Shown piece by piece: positions 16,522-25,287 of a stretch of 64,000 nucleotides of DNA (its first letter is position 1; every line of letters starts with the position of its first letter). Both the position numbers and the translations under genes were made by a program. The notes below the pieces were generated by a model, which saw only the letters and a list, made by a program, of their open reading frames with translations, was not told the DNA's origin and made no database searches. This DNA is from JACRLW01 sp046349595 (GTDB lineage Bacteria; Planctomycetota; UBA1135; UBA2386): assembly GCA_046349595.1 (NCBI GenBank), contig JAXMCA010000002.1, positions 1,054,001 through 1,118,000 of the forward strand, given 5' to 3'.

Positions 16522-19065
16522 TCAGTCCCGCCCGACGACCACGTCGACCTGTTGAGCCACCGGCGTCCACACATCCGCCTCGACACCCTCGGTCTCGATC
16601 GAGAGAAGCAGGGCGTAACGCGCCCCGTGCTCACTTCGATCCGACTTCGGCTGCTCCTTCCACCACCCTCCCACCGGATAGACCGCGACGACGCCACGCG
16701 CCGCGAGCGCCGCAGCCGTTCCCTCCCAACGATCGGAGTGCAAGGACCCGGTCCAGCGCGACTTCTCGCCGAGCGACCAACCCTTGTCCTCCGGCGCCTT
16801 GTCCCGTCTGCCCTCCTCTTCGTCGCGTGCCCGCTTGTTCAACCTGGCCCGCATCTGATCCGTCGTTTCCTCGGACCTGCGCAGTTCGAACCTCAGCCCA
16901 TGGGATGCGTAGGCATAGCGTCGTGCGTAGCCACGCCGACCGGGCATGGGCTCGATGAAGTAGGACAGGGTGACTCGCACGCGCACCTTCGCTTCGCCGA
17001 GTTCCGCGAGCACATCGACCGGCCAGGGCAGCTCGTGGACGTGCATCTCCCGCGTCACCCCCTGACTCCCTCGCTGCTCGAAGGGACGGATCGAGGACTG
17101 CACGATCAGGGTGAGTGCGTCCTTCGCACTGCGGAGCGCACGGTCGAGCCGCGGAACACCGAAGCCGTAGCGACGGTGCAGGGTCAGCACATCGCTCTTC
17201 CTGTCGCCTGGCAAGCGCTCCCGCATCGCAGGTGTCCACTCGGCCGCATGCACGATCAGCCCACGCACGGTCTCCGGCCAGAAGCTCGGGTACTCGGCGT
17301 GGATCTGAGCCGCCATCCTCGCCACCTGCGCACACGCCGCACTGGTTGCATTGGTGGTCACGAACATCCGGCGCTGGATCTCATGCGACGTGGACAGCAG
17401 GTTCAGATCGGGCACACCTGAGTCGACGTTTCCCGCCGCATCCGCCGCGAGATTGCCTCCTTCGAAGACGACATCGGGCTTGATCGGCCATCCCCTGCCG
17501 AACTCCGTCGAGGTAGAGCTGTACGGAGAGAGGTCTCCGTGCGGCGCGAGCGCGTTCCACCCCTGCCACTCAGGATCGGCGATCTGATCCAACTCCGTCA
17601 TCGCTCCGACGGTCAGGGCATTCCATGCCTGGGCCGGATCCTCGACCGGATGGAGGTCGCAGACCTCGAGGTAGCCCGCTCCTCGCTCATGGTCCTCCGG
17701 AGGAACGTTGCCCGCACTGAGGACGAACAGCCGATGCGCGCCGGCTTCCGCGGGACCGAGGTACTCGAGACCTTGCGTGCCGGTGTCGAAGGAGCGCCCC
17801 GCGGCCAGCGCATCGATCGCCGTGGACCAGGTCGTCGGAAGTCCCGCCCCGCTCTCCGCTCCCGCGGTCACCGCCATGGAAAACACACGGCGCACCCGGC
17901 CACCACCGACTTCCACGCGACTGGTCGCTTCCGCCGTGACGCTCGCATACATGTGCTCCGAATTCACGTTTGGCGGCGGTGGGAGGATCTTCACGGACTC
18001 CAGGCGGTGACGGACGACGATCGGCGCGCGCGACGCGAGCGCCTCGGTCAGATCGCCGAACACCGCAAGACCGGCCATCTCCGTGCCGTGACCATGGTGG
18101 TCCGCGGCACCCCACTGTGGATCGCAGGCATGGAGATCGCGCGGCGCCAGAGCAGGGTCGAGGAGCGGATGACCGCGGTTCACGCCGGTGTCGAGGAGAC
18201 ACACGCGCACGGTTGCAGGGGCGAAGAACGTGGTCCTGCCGAGAAGTTCGTTTGCCCAGTCCGCCTGTTCCGCTCGATCGAGCGACTCGAAGAATCCCGC
18301 GGTCTCGCGCACGCCGCGCAGTTCCGCCAGATCACCGAGCACGACCGCCGAGGCAGCGAGTTGCCTTGCACTGCCGCGGACGTGGACGATCGTGCGATCG
18401 CCGATCTCCAGCCGTCGCTCACCCAGTTGCAGCCCTTGGTGCTCGGCGAACTCCGCGAGCCGCTCCAGTTCGCGGTTCGGCGCCTTGGTCGTGCGACGTA
18501 GCCAGACCTCCCACCAGCACAGCTCGTTCGGTTCGGGAAACGCTTGCGATGCGTCGGTCCAGAACTCGCGCAGGGCCGCGAGCCGCACTTCGGCGATGCG
18601 ATCGAACAAGTCGTGGTGGCGTCGCTCGCCCGGCCGCGCCGGCTCCAAGCTGGCGTACTTCTCCAGCTTGCCCAGGAAGACTCCGAGAGCTCCATCAGGG
18701 ACGAACACCGTCGCTCGTTCGATGACGCGCTCGTCGTCCGATCGGGTTGCGATCGTGAGATTCACGGTCTCGATTCCCGCGCGGCGGTCCTCCAGTTTCT
18801 GGGGGTCCAACGAGACGGCCGGCTGGCTCTCGAACTGCAGGTAGGTCCCCGGTTGGGCTCCGTGGATTGTGAATCCCGCGGCGGTCCTGAGTCCCTCGGC
18901 AATGCTCTCCGCTCCGTGCAACTGCCTGCTCAATGTGGCTGCATGCGCCGGCCGATCGTCGATGGCCGGCGTCTTCTTGCCACGCGCCGAGCGAGGAGTG
19001 GTGAAGGGCTCGGCCTTCGGTTCCCGCCGGATCAGGATGTGTTGACGATCGCGCGGTGACGGCAT
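16522..19065 (-). CDS. Subtilisin-like serine protease (S8) of the island
   Basis: 847 residues. A ~280-residue N-terminal domain of unknown fold precedes the S8 domain. Catalytic triad: Asp 292 (VCLLDTGVNRGHP), His 326 (HHGHGTEMAG) and Ser 575 (TTNATSAACAQ); oxyanion Asn 453 (VLSAGN). The C-terminal ~230 residues are a further beta-rich domain. No signal peptide is visible, so it is probably cytosolic. Its start is 10 bp after the stop of the AAA+ gene, so the two are one transcription unit; a cytosolic S8 protease gated by a partner ATPase is an attractive reading. It reads toward protein A. An immune-effector role is inferred from context. Confidence 0.88.
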   Translation of the reverse strand: MPSPRDRQHILIRREPKAEPFTTPRSARGKKTPAIDDRPAHAATLSRQLHGAESIAEGLRTAAGFTIHGAQPGTYLQFESQPAVSLDPQKLEDRRAGIETVNLTIATRSDDERVIERATVFVPDGALGVFLGKLEKYASLEPARPGERRHHDLFDRIAEVRLAALREFWTDASQAFPEPNELCWWEVWLRRTTKAPNRELERLAEFAEHQGLQLGERRLEIGDRTIVHVRGSARQLAASAVVLGDLAELRGVRETAGFFESLDRAEQADWANELLGRTTFFAPATVRVCLLDTGVNRGHPLLDPALAPRDLHACDPQWGAADHHGHGTEMAGLAVFGDLTEALASRAPIVVRHRLESVKILPPPPNVNSEHMYASVTAEATSRVEVGGGRVRRVFSMAVTAGAESGAGLPTTWSTAIDALAAGRSFDTGTQGLEYLGPAEAGAHRLFVLSAGNVPPEDHERGAGYLEVCDLHPVEDPAQAWNALTVGAMTELDQIADPEWQGWNALAPHGDLSPYSSTSTEFGRGWPIKPDVVFEGGNLAADAAGNVDSGVPDLNLLSTSHEIQRRMFVTTNATSAACAQVARMAAQIHAEYPSFWPETVRGLIVHAAEWTPAMRERLPGDRKSDVLTLHRRYGFGVPRLDRALRSAKDALTLIVQSSIRPFEQRGSQGVTREMHVHELPWPVDVLAELGEAKVRVRVTLSYFIEPMPGRRGYARRYAYASHGLRFELRRSEETTDQMRARLNKRARDEEEGRRDKAPEDKGWSLGEKSRWTGSLHSDRWEGTAAALAARGVVAVYPVGGWWKEQPKSDRSEHGARYALLLSIETEGVEADVWTPVAQQVDVVVGRD

Positions 19066-19075
19066 CCTTCTCGAC

Positions 19076-20065
19076 TCACTTCAGCGGAGTCGAGCCACGT
19101 TCGCGCAATGCGTCAAGGAGCGTGTTGGTGTCGATGGCGGTGGTGTGGGCGAGGATCGCATCCTTCGCGGCCTGCTCGCAAGCGCGGGCGAGTTCGGCGT
19201 GGCTCTGCCCTGCGGCGAGGTCGATGACGGTCGTCCAATCGACCTTCGTCGTGTCGAGGAGAGCGAGACGGTTGCGCAGCAGTTGTTCGGCGAGATCGCG
19301 GCCGGGGAGGCCGTACTCGATCACCGTGTCGAAGCGCCGGAACAACGCGGCGTCGAGCATCGCGCCGAAGTTGGTCGCAGCGACGATCACGCTGTCGGAC
19401 TCGTCCTGCTCGATGAACAGCAGGAAGGAGTTGAGCACGCGCCGGATCTCGCCCACGTCGTTGGGCGAAGCGCGATGGGCGCCGAGCGCGTCGAACTCGT
19501 CGAAGAGGTAGACGGCCCGCTGCTCACGCATCGCATCGAAGACCAGGCGGAGCTTGGCCGCGGTCTCGCCGAGGTAGCGTGAGATCAACCCGTCGAACTG
19601 GATGGTCAGGAGAGGCAGGCCCAGTTCGCCGGCGAGGACGCCGGCCGTCATGGTCTTGCCGGTTCCTGGCGGACCGACGAGCAGGAGTTTGCGCATCGGC
19701 TCAAGGCCGTGTTCGCGGATCCGTGTCCGCTGCCGCTGCTCGGTCAGGACCCGCTCCAGCCGACCCACCACGCTGCGCTCCACGATCAACTCCGCGAAGC
19801 GCGCCTTGGGGTAGGAGACCGTGAGCAGCCCCGCCAACTCGCCCTTCGGCTGCACGATCGGCAGGGGCCGGAGCCGCGGCACCGAAGCGGCCGATCGCTC
19901 GCGACTGCGGACGTCGTCGATCAGCTTGCGCAGATCCGCGGCGAAGCGCGCGTGCCCGGTGCGCGCGGCATGCGCGGCGACCTGCATCGCGATGGCGTAG
20001 AACCGCGCATCGTCGCCGTCCGCGTGGCTGCGGATCAGCGCCTTGACCTGATCGGCGGTGGGCAT
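19076..20065 (-). CDS. AAA+ ATPase paired with the S8 protease
   Basis: 329 residues. Walker A GPPGTGKT at 131-138, Walker B YLFDEFDAL at 186-194, sensor-1 VAATN (Asn 232) and an arginine-finger region LFRRFD. The pore-loop-like segment LISRYLGETAAKLR is typical of classical FtsH/spastin-type AAA domains. The N-terminal ~85 residues are helical and probably bind the partner. It precedes the S8 gene by 10 bp and follows the protein B gene by 75 bp, all on the - strand, so the operon is probably receptor B, AAA, S8. The likely job is to load or switch the protease in an ATP-dependent way (inference). Confidence 0.88.
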   Translation of the reverse strand: MPTADQVKALIRSHADGDDARFYAIAMQVAAHAARTGHARFAADLRKLIDDVRSRERSAASVPRLRPLPIVQPKGELAGLLTVSYPKARFAELIVERSVVGRLERVLTEQRQRTRIREHGLEPMRKLLLVGPPGTGKTMTAGVLAGELGLPLLTIQFDGLISRYLGETAAKLRLVFDAMREQRAVYLFDEFDALGAHRASPNDVGEIRRVLNSFLLFIEQDESDSVIVAATNFGAMLDAALFRRFDTVIEYGLPGRDLAEQLLRNRLALLDTTKVDWTTVIDLAAGQSHAELARACEQAAKDAILAHTTAIDTNTLLDALRERGSTPLK

Positions 20066-20140
20066 GGGGAGCGAGGGTGTGCGGAGAGCATCGCCGGTGA
20101 CGACGCGTCGGGGAAGTGCGGCCAGGATCAGCCACGCGGC

Positions 20141-23100
20141 TCAGCGGCTACCGGAAGTCGCGCCTATTCCCGATTGCCGATCCTCGATCGCCCACTCCGA
20201 GCCTGGGGACCGGAGGGCGAGGACGACGCGGAAGCCGCTACTCCCGTAGCTGACCGCCGGATGGTTCCAGTTGCGGTAGGCGGAGCGGCAGAGGTCGGGG
20301 TCGTTGACGAACGAGCCGCCACGGAGCACGCGCGACGAGGCGCAAGACCCAAGGACGATCGGATCGACTCTCCTTCCGGAGCGCAACGGGTAGGGCGCGT
20401 AGCTGTCCTCGCACCACTCCCAGATATTGCCGTGCACATCGAAAAGGCCGAAGGGGTTCGCGTGCTTCCCGGCGACCGCGTGCGGACGTCCTCCCGCTTG
20501 CGGGTGGAACCAAGCGTGCTCAGCGAGGGCTCCCTCCGCGCAGAACCACTCGCTCGACAGGCCGCCGCGGATCGCAAACTCCGCCTCGGCCTCGCGAGGC
20601 AGAGCAACACTCCAGGTCTCCTTCCAACCCGGCAGGTCGCGACGGTGTTGATCCAGCCAGCGGCAGAACATCCGCGCCGCGAACCACGACACGTAGGTCA
20701 CCGGCAGGCGATCCACCCCCTCTGCCGAGCCGTCGAACTTCCCCCTCCAATCGCCGAGTCGCTGAAGTCCGGAGCCGATCTCCATGCGATGCTCCGGCCA
20801 AAACGCGCGGTACATCGCCACGGTGATCGGCGTCCGGCCGATGGCGAACGGTGAGACGTCGACATCGTGGACCGGCTTCTCGCGTTCGTTACCGGAGTCC
20901 GAGCCCATGCGGAAGCGACCACCGCCGAGCTGAACGAAGTGATCGGCGAACAAGGCCGCATCGAAGCGACCACAACGGGCGAGGACCGCGGCCCGCGCAG
21001 CGCGACCGGTCTCACCCAACGCGCGCAGGGTCTCGTCGATCAGGAACAGCTCACCAGGGTCGTCGACCTCGGACAGGCGGTGCTGGAGCAGCGCCGCGAG
21101 CCCCGTGGGATCGGTGGTGCTCGCGGCTGCGATCGCATAGAGCGGTGCGCGGTCGCTCAGACGCAGAGTCAAGCCCTCGTACAGTTCGTTCTCGCTCTGC
21201 GCGGCGCGCACCTGTTGGTCGCTGCGTGAACTCGCTTCGAGCCCGAGTTCCAGGATCGGCGGGGGACAATGTTCGATGCGTTCGACGGTCCGCCGACCGA
21301 GATCGCGGTCCTTTCCGATCAACCCGGACGTCAGAGCGAGCCCGAGCGCACGGTCCAGCTCGAGCACGCGACCGACGGCGAGCGCCGCCGGTTCGATCCA
21401 GAAGTCCTGCTGCGCACGCCGTGCGGAGATCGGGGCGAAGACGTCGGCCACCGCGTCTATGACCGTCGGATTCCAACGACGCGTGCTCTGATCAAAGTGG
21501 GCTTGGATCGAAGCCCACTGCTCGGGAGTGGCCGCGACGCCTGCCTCACGGAATTCGTCCGAGAAGGTCTCGGTGTCCTTGCGCCACTTGGCGAGCAGCC
21601 GCGCGTGTTCCGACGCCACTTCGTCTCCGCTCGGCTCCATGCGCATGCGCCCGAGCATCCCGGGGACATCGGCCGTGCTCTTCAGCGCCCGCGCCAGGGC
21701 ACGGCCCGCGAGCGCCTCTTGGAAGCTGCGGTGCCAGAAGCGCCACGGCGCGCGCTCCTGCTCGTGCTTCTCGATCTCGCGGTCGGTGTCGGGCGCCAGG
21801 ATCAGCGTCTTGCGGGCGATGGTGTCGAGGAGGTCTTCGGCGTCGTCGGGGAGGCCGGCGGAGGAGAGGAGCGTCGAAGCCGCGATCTCCTTCTCCTCGA
21901 GCCAATCGAGCAGTTCCCCGCGCGTCGCGGTGACGCGCGAGTTCTGGGTCATTCGCAAGGCGAGGTGGCCGAGCAGGTCGAGCACTGCGGCGATCCGCGC
22001 CCTGCGCTCCTTCTTCGTGTCGCCCGAGATCAGGGGACGTACACCGGCCTCGCCCTTCTGCGGATCGAGCGCGGGACCGTGGTGCTGGTCGAGGCAGAGG
22101 TGATCGAAGACCTCGTCGAAGAAAGCGGCACGGCTCCGGCCGACTTCGCGGCCGTGGATCAGCAGCTCGCCGATCAGGGTGACGAAGAGCGGCACCTTGC
22201 CGAGTTCCTGCCAGGCGCGCGGGCCCTGCGCGAAGTTCTGCTCCCACGCGCGTGCGACCGTTTCGGCACGGTCCTTCCACGCCGCCTGCGTGCGCAGGAC
22301 ATGGCCGAGCAGCTCCGCCGCGCGCGGCGGCTTCAACTCCTGGATGTCGACGTCGGCGAAACCGCGGATGCGGATGGTGTGCTCGTAGCGGCGCGTGCTG
22401 ACCACGAAGCGGCTGCGCGCCCATTCGGGGTGCACGTCGGGTGCATGCGCGAGGCGTTCGAGCTCCTCGTCGAGGTAGGTGCGCGCGGGCTGCGGCAGCT
22501 CGTCGAGGCCGTCGAGCAGGACGAGCAGCGCGCCGTTTCTACCGCGGGCAGTGAGCACCTCGGTGAGCCTGCCCTTCTCGGTGGCGCTCGGCGCGTGTCG
22601 CCGCGCGACGAAGTCGATCAGGCGCTCGAATCCACCCTCCTGCTTCGGGCTCGCGAGCCACTCGGCGAGCGAGACGAAGATCGGCACCTGCTTGCGCTGC
22701 GGATCGCTGGCCAGCGCGCGTGCGTGCACGCGCAGGGTCGTCGACTTGCCGGCGCCGGGCTTGCCGCCGAGCAGGAAGCGCCGGGTGTGCAGGCCGGTGA
22801 GCGCCGCGAAGGTGCAGTTGTCGGGCAGCCGTCTGTCGCGCGCATCGAGCGCGTCGTCCTTGCGGTCCGCGGAGCGCTCGTCGACGGTGAGTTCGACGTA
22901 GACATCGGCCAGCCGCGCCGGATCCAGGCGCTTGCGGAAGCGACCCTCCATCGCATCGAGGCGCGCGCAGAGTGCGGTGCAGTAGCGTTCGAGGAGCACG
23001 CGATCGTCGTCGGCGAAGCTGAGATCGACGTCGTCGCGCTCGTAGTGCTGCGGCAGCCAGCTCAACAGCTTCGCGAAGTCAGTCTCGGCGAGGCGCCTCG

Positions 23101-24151
23101 CGCCGGCGCTCGCCGCGAGCGAGACCGCGTGTTCATTGCGCAGCGACTCGTAGAAGCCCGCGCTCCACCGCGAGCAGACGGTGACCGGAACCATCGCGCC
23201 CATGGTGAGCACGTGTTCGAGGCCGCCGATGCACAGCAGCTCGTCGGCGGCGTGCGCGCGCAGATCACAGGCGGAGAACACCGCGCAGCGCAGGTGGCCG
23301 TCGCGGCAGGCCGAGGCGAGTTCGCCGAGCGCGAGGTCCTGCGTGAAACCGCCGATCTCGAGGGTGATCGCGCGCGCGCCCATCGGATCGGCACCCGACT
23401 CTGCACCGGAGTGGCCGACGTAGTGCAGCAGCGTGAAGCCACCCGTCCGGATCAGCCGAGACAGCGCGGCGGGATCATCGAGAGCTTCATCGACGCGCAA
23501 GCCTCCACCGTGCGCCGCATCGAGGTCGCGACGTCCCGCGGCGATCACCACCTCGAAGCCGGCACGTCCGATCGCACGTGCGATCGACGCGGCATCGTCG
23601 CCGGCGTGCTGCTTGTCGGGAGGCTGGTCGAGCGACCCGACCACCAGCAGCGCGCGGCGCAGCGCCTCGGTCCTGCGCTCGACCGGCGCCACATCGACCG
23701 GCCGACGCACCAGCTCGCCCTGTCCGCGCAGGAAGGGCGCGCGGTCGACGATCGCCGCTTGCTCCGCACTCCAATCGCCGAGGCAGAGGAACTCCCACGG
23801 CAGTTCGAGCACCCGCCCGGTGGCCTGCAACACCACGCGGATCACCTCGTCGTCGCGCAGCGGCAGACTCAGCGCGCGGCGTGCGAAAGCGGGGAGCGCT
23901 TCCCACAACGCGCGGCCGATGTCCCTCACCTTCGCCACCGACTTCACCGCGCCCGGATTCGTCCGGACGCCGGCCATCGTGCCGAGCCAGGTCGGGTCGA
24001 TCGTCAGCTCGGAGGACTCGCCGTCAGGAGGTCTCACCGGATCGAGGCGTCGCTTCGCACCGTCGTCGACGAGCCGCCCCAGCGACAGGACATAGCGGAA
24101 CTCGTCGCCTGCGACGGGAACCAACGCGAGATGGAAGGTGACCCGGGCCAA
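20141..24151 (-). CDS. CHAT-NACHT-FGE giant protein B, candidate DGR-diversified receptor
   Basis: About 1336 residues. CHAT domain in the first ~400: His 247 in LLHYVGHSGAE and Cys 295 in AVFSACDLRAH. NACHT NTPase: Walker A GGKPGAGKST (about 462), Walker B LVLLDGLDELP (about 542) and FVVSTRR. A long helical region follows, then an FGE-type domain from about 1075 (GGGRFRMGSDSGNEREKP, GLFDVHGNIWEWC). Residues about 1281-1305 lie in the variable cassette shared with protein A, and 17 more residues follow after the point where A stops. Same architecture as A, but low similarity outside the cassette. Start is uncertain: TTG 24151 gives a sensible CHAT N-terminus; a TTG at 24283 would extend into the divergent promoter. 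First gene of the B-AAA-S8 unit. Confidence 0.86.
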   Translation of the reverse strand: MARVTFHLALVPVAGDEFRYVLSLGRLVDDGAKRRLDPVRPPDGESSELTIDPTWLGTMAGVRTNPGAVKSVAKVRDIGRALWEALPAFARRALSLPLRDDEVIRVVLQATGRVLELPWEFLCLGDWSAEQAAIVDRAPFLRGQGELVRRPVDVAPVERRTEALRRALLVVGSLDQPPDKQHAGDDAASIARAIGRAGFEVVIAAGRRDLDAAHGGGLRVDEALDDPAALSRLIRTGGFTLLHYVGHSGAESGADPMGARAITLEIGGFTQDLALGELASACRDGHLRCAVFSACDLRAHAADELLCIGGLEHVLTMGAMVPVTVCSRWSAGFYESLRNEHAVSLAASAGARRLAETDFAKLLSWLPQHYERDDVDLSFADDDRVLLERYCTALCARLDAMEGRFRKRLDPARLADVYVELTVDERSADRKDDALDARDRRLPDNCTFAALTGLHTRRFLLGGKPGAGKSTTLRVHARALASDPQRKQVPIFVSLAEWLASPKQEGGFERLIDFVARRHAPSATEKGRLTEVLTARGRNGALLVLLDGLDELPQPARTYLDEELERLAHAPDVHPEWARSRFVVSTRRYEHTIRIRGFADVDIQELKPPRAAELLGHVLRTQAAWKDRAETVARAWEQNFAQGPRAWQELGKVPLFVTLIGELLIHGREVGRSRAAFFDEVFDHLCLDQHHGPALDPQKGEAGVRPLISGDTKKERRARIAAVLDLLGHLALRMTQNSRVTATRGELLDWLEEKEIAASTLLSSAGLPDDAEDLLDTIARKTLILAPDTDREIEKHEQERAPWRFWHRSFQEALAGRALARALKSTADVPGMLGRMRMEPSGDEVASEHARLLAKWRKDTETFSDEFREAGVAATPEQWASIQAHFDQSTRRWNPTVIDAVADVFAPISARRAQQDFWIEPAALAVGRVLELDRALGLALTSGLIGKDRDLGRRTVERIEHCPPPILELGLEASSRSDQQVRAAQSENELYEGLTLRLSDRAPLYAIAAASTTDPTGLAALLQHRLSEVDDPGELFLIDETLRALGETGRAARAAVLARCGRFDAALFADHFVQLGGGRFRMGSDSGNEREKPVHDVDVSPFAIGRTPITVAMYRAFWPEHRMEIGSGLQRLGDWRGKFDGSAEGVDRLPVTYVSWFAARMFCRWLDQHRRDLPGWKETWSVALPREAEAEFAIRGGLSSEWFCAEGALAEHAWFHPQAGGRPHAVAGKHANPFGLFDVHGNIWEWCEDSYAPYPLRSGRRVDPIVLGSCASSRVLRGGSFVNDPDLCRSAYRNWNHPAVSYGSSGFRVVLALRSPGSEWAIEDRQSGIGATSGSR
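20195..20343 (-). repeat. Candidate DGR variable region VR-B at the 3' end of protein B
   Basis: Reverse-strand counterpart of VR-A. Variable codons run from 20311 down to 20237, plus one change at 20215. Where A and B differ, B often has A (for example GAC against GGC, TAC against TTC, AAC against AGC, AAC against TTC, CAT against CCT), fitting partial mutation of adenines from a common template. Two third-position differences (TTC/TGG and CCC/CCG) fit less simply. Confidence 0.75.
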
Positions 24152-24207
24152 GGGCCGGAATGGTAGGGAGCGGCGACCGCGTCGAGAATTCCCGCGGGGC
24201 AAGCGCA

Positions 24208-24236
24208 AGATCCCCCCGGATCTCGCTTCTTGCGAG
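24208..24236. promoter_or_regulatory. Two adjacent palindromes in the divergent promoter of protein B and the sigma-like gene
   Basis: AGATCC-CCCC-GGATCT (24208-24223) abuts and overlaps CTCGC-TTCTT-GCGAG (24222-24236). Both are perfect inverted repeats between two divergent genes, so they are good candidates for a shared operator. Confidence 0.4.
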
Positions 24237-24237
24237 C

Positions 24238-25206
24238 ATGCCCAGCTCACCCTCGACCCGTACGACCATGACCCACCCCGCAACCCTGACCCTCGACCAA
24301 GCCGACGAGGTGATCCGTTCCGCGGTCTGCAAGGTGATCGACGCGCGCCATGAGCACGACCGCGCCGATGCCGCGCAGAAGGCCTGGGAGCAGCTCCTCC
24401 CCTACTGGCCGAGGCCCGAGGTCCGCACGGAGCCCTACGTGTGGACGGTCGCGAAGCGCGCGGCGCAGCGTCACATGGCTGGTCTCCACGCTCTCGCGCC
24501 CGGCGCGATCGTGCCCTTCGCCGAGGAGCAGGAGGACGGCGAAGGTGGAGCGATCGTTGCGGCGGATGACCGATCCGAACCGAGCTTCGAGCTCACGCGC
24601 GCCGAGCGGCTCGTCGTGCTCGACAACGCGATGAAGCTGCTCCAACCGCGTCCGCGGACCATGCTCGTGCTGAAGTACCTGCAGGGGCTCAGCTCGCTCG
24701 ACCTCGCGCGGGTGCTCGAGATCGACGGCGATCCGAGCAGAGTCCAGAACATCGTGAACTCGGCCCTGACGCGGGCAAAAGACCGGTTGCGTAGCCTTCT
24801 GCCCGAGCTCGGCACCCTCGGCGGACGGGGCAATCGGACCGCGGTCACCCTTTTCGACGAACACGGCCACGAGGTCCCCTTCGCGGTCCGCGACCGGGTC
24901 GCGCTGCGAGCCGATGCCTCGCTGTGCCTGCGCCCGCCGAAGAGCGCGCTGCGACCGACCTTGACCGAGGGCTGGGCGATCGTGCACCTCTTCGATCCCG
25001 ATGGCGGTTGTCTGCGGGTGACCACCGGTCGCAGGCTGCACGTGCGACCCGAGGAGATCGTGCTGACGGTCGCGCCCGACCTGCCGGCGAGCCACCGGGT
25101 CGTGCGCGTGTTCCTCTTCGAGGGGCCTTGGTTTCCCGGGTCGGAGAGGGATCCAAGCCCGTGGTTGATTCCCGCTCGGGAATCCACCGGGCCCGCCGCG
25201 AGCTGA
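24238..25206 (+). CDS. Sigma-70-like factor with an extra C-terminal domain
   Basis: 322 residues from ATG 24238; ATG 24268 (MTHPATLTLDQ) is also plausible. Neither has a clear Shine-Dalgarno. Residues ~15-100 resemble a weak sigma region 2 (AAQKAWEQLLPYW, PYVWTVAKRAAQRHMAG). Residues ~130-190 are a region-4 helix-turn-helix (LKYLQGLSSLDLARVLEI, IVNSALTRAKDRLRSLL). The last ~120 residues are a beta-rich domain absent from ordinary ECF factors. It diverges from protein B and probably controls the island; that role is inferred. The first hipB operator lies inside its 3' coding end. Confidence 0.7.
   Translation: MPSSPSTRTTMTHPATLTLDQADEVIRSAVCKVIDARHEHDRADAAQKAWEQLLPYWPRPEVRTEPYVWTVAKRAAQRHMAGLHALAPGAIVPFAEEQEDGEGGAIVAADDRSEPSFELTRAERLVVLDNAMKLLQPRPRTMLVLKYLQGLSSLDLARVLEIDGDPSRVQNIVNSALTRAKDRLRSLLPELGTLGGRGNRTAVTLFDEHGHEVPFAVRDRVALRADASLCLRPPKSALRPTLTEGWAIVHLFDPDGGCLRVTTGRRLHVRPEEIVLTVAPDLPASHRVVRVFLFEGPWFPGSERDPSPWLIPARESTGPAAS
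25167..25184. promoter_or_regulatory. hipB operator O1
   Basis: GATTCCCGCTCGGGAATC is a perfect 8+8 palindrome with a 2-nt centre. It sits inside the 3' end of the sigma-like gene, 120 bp before the hipB ATG, and is the first of three boxes with 50-bp spacing. Confidence 0.75.
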
Positions 25207-25216
25207 TGCCTGGCAG

Positions 25217-25234
25217 GATTCCCGTTCGGGAGTA
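25217..25234. promoter_or_regulatory. hipB operator O2
   Basis: GATTCCCGTTCGGGAGTA, the same box with a changed right end, exactly 50 bp after O1. Confidence 0.75.
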
Positions 25235-25266
25235 CGGCTCTTGAGGGACTTCACTCGGCGGCACAT

Positions 25267-25284
25267 GATTCCCGATCGGGAGTA
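25267..25284. promoter_or_regulatory. hipB operator O3
   Basis: GATTCCCGATCGGGAGTA, exactly 50 bp after O2 and ending 3 bp before the hipB ATG. A repressor bound here would block the start region directly. Confidence 0.75.
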
Positions 25285-25287
25285 CCG

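Noticed and set aside
12693..25206. Reverse transcriptase or template repeat of a DGR inside the island
   Set aside because: No reading frame has RT motifs, and the cassette flanks occur only at the two receptor ends in this window. The element, if real, must be elsewhere.
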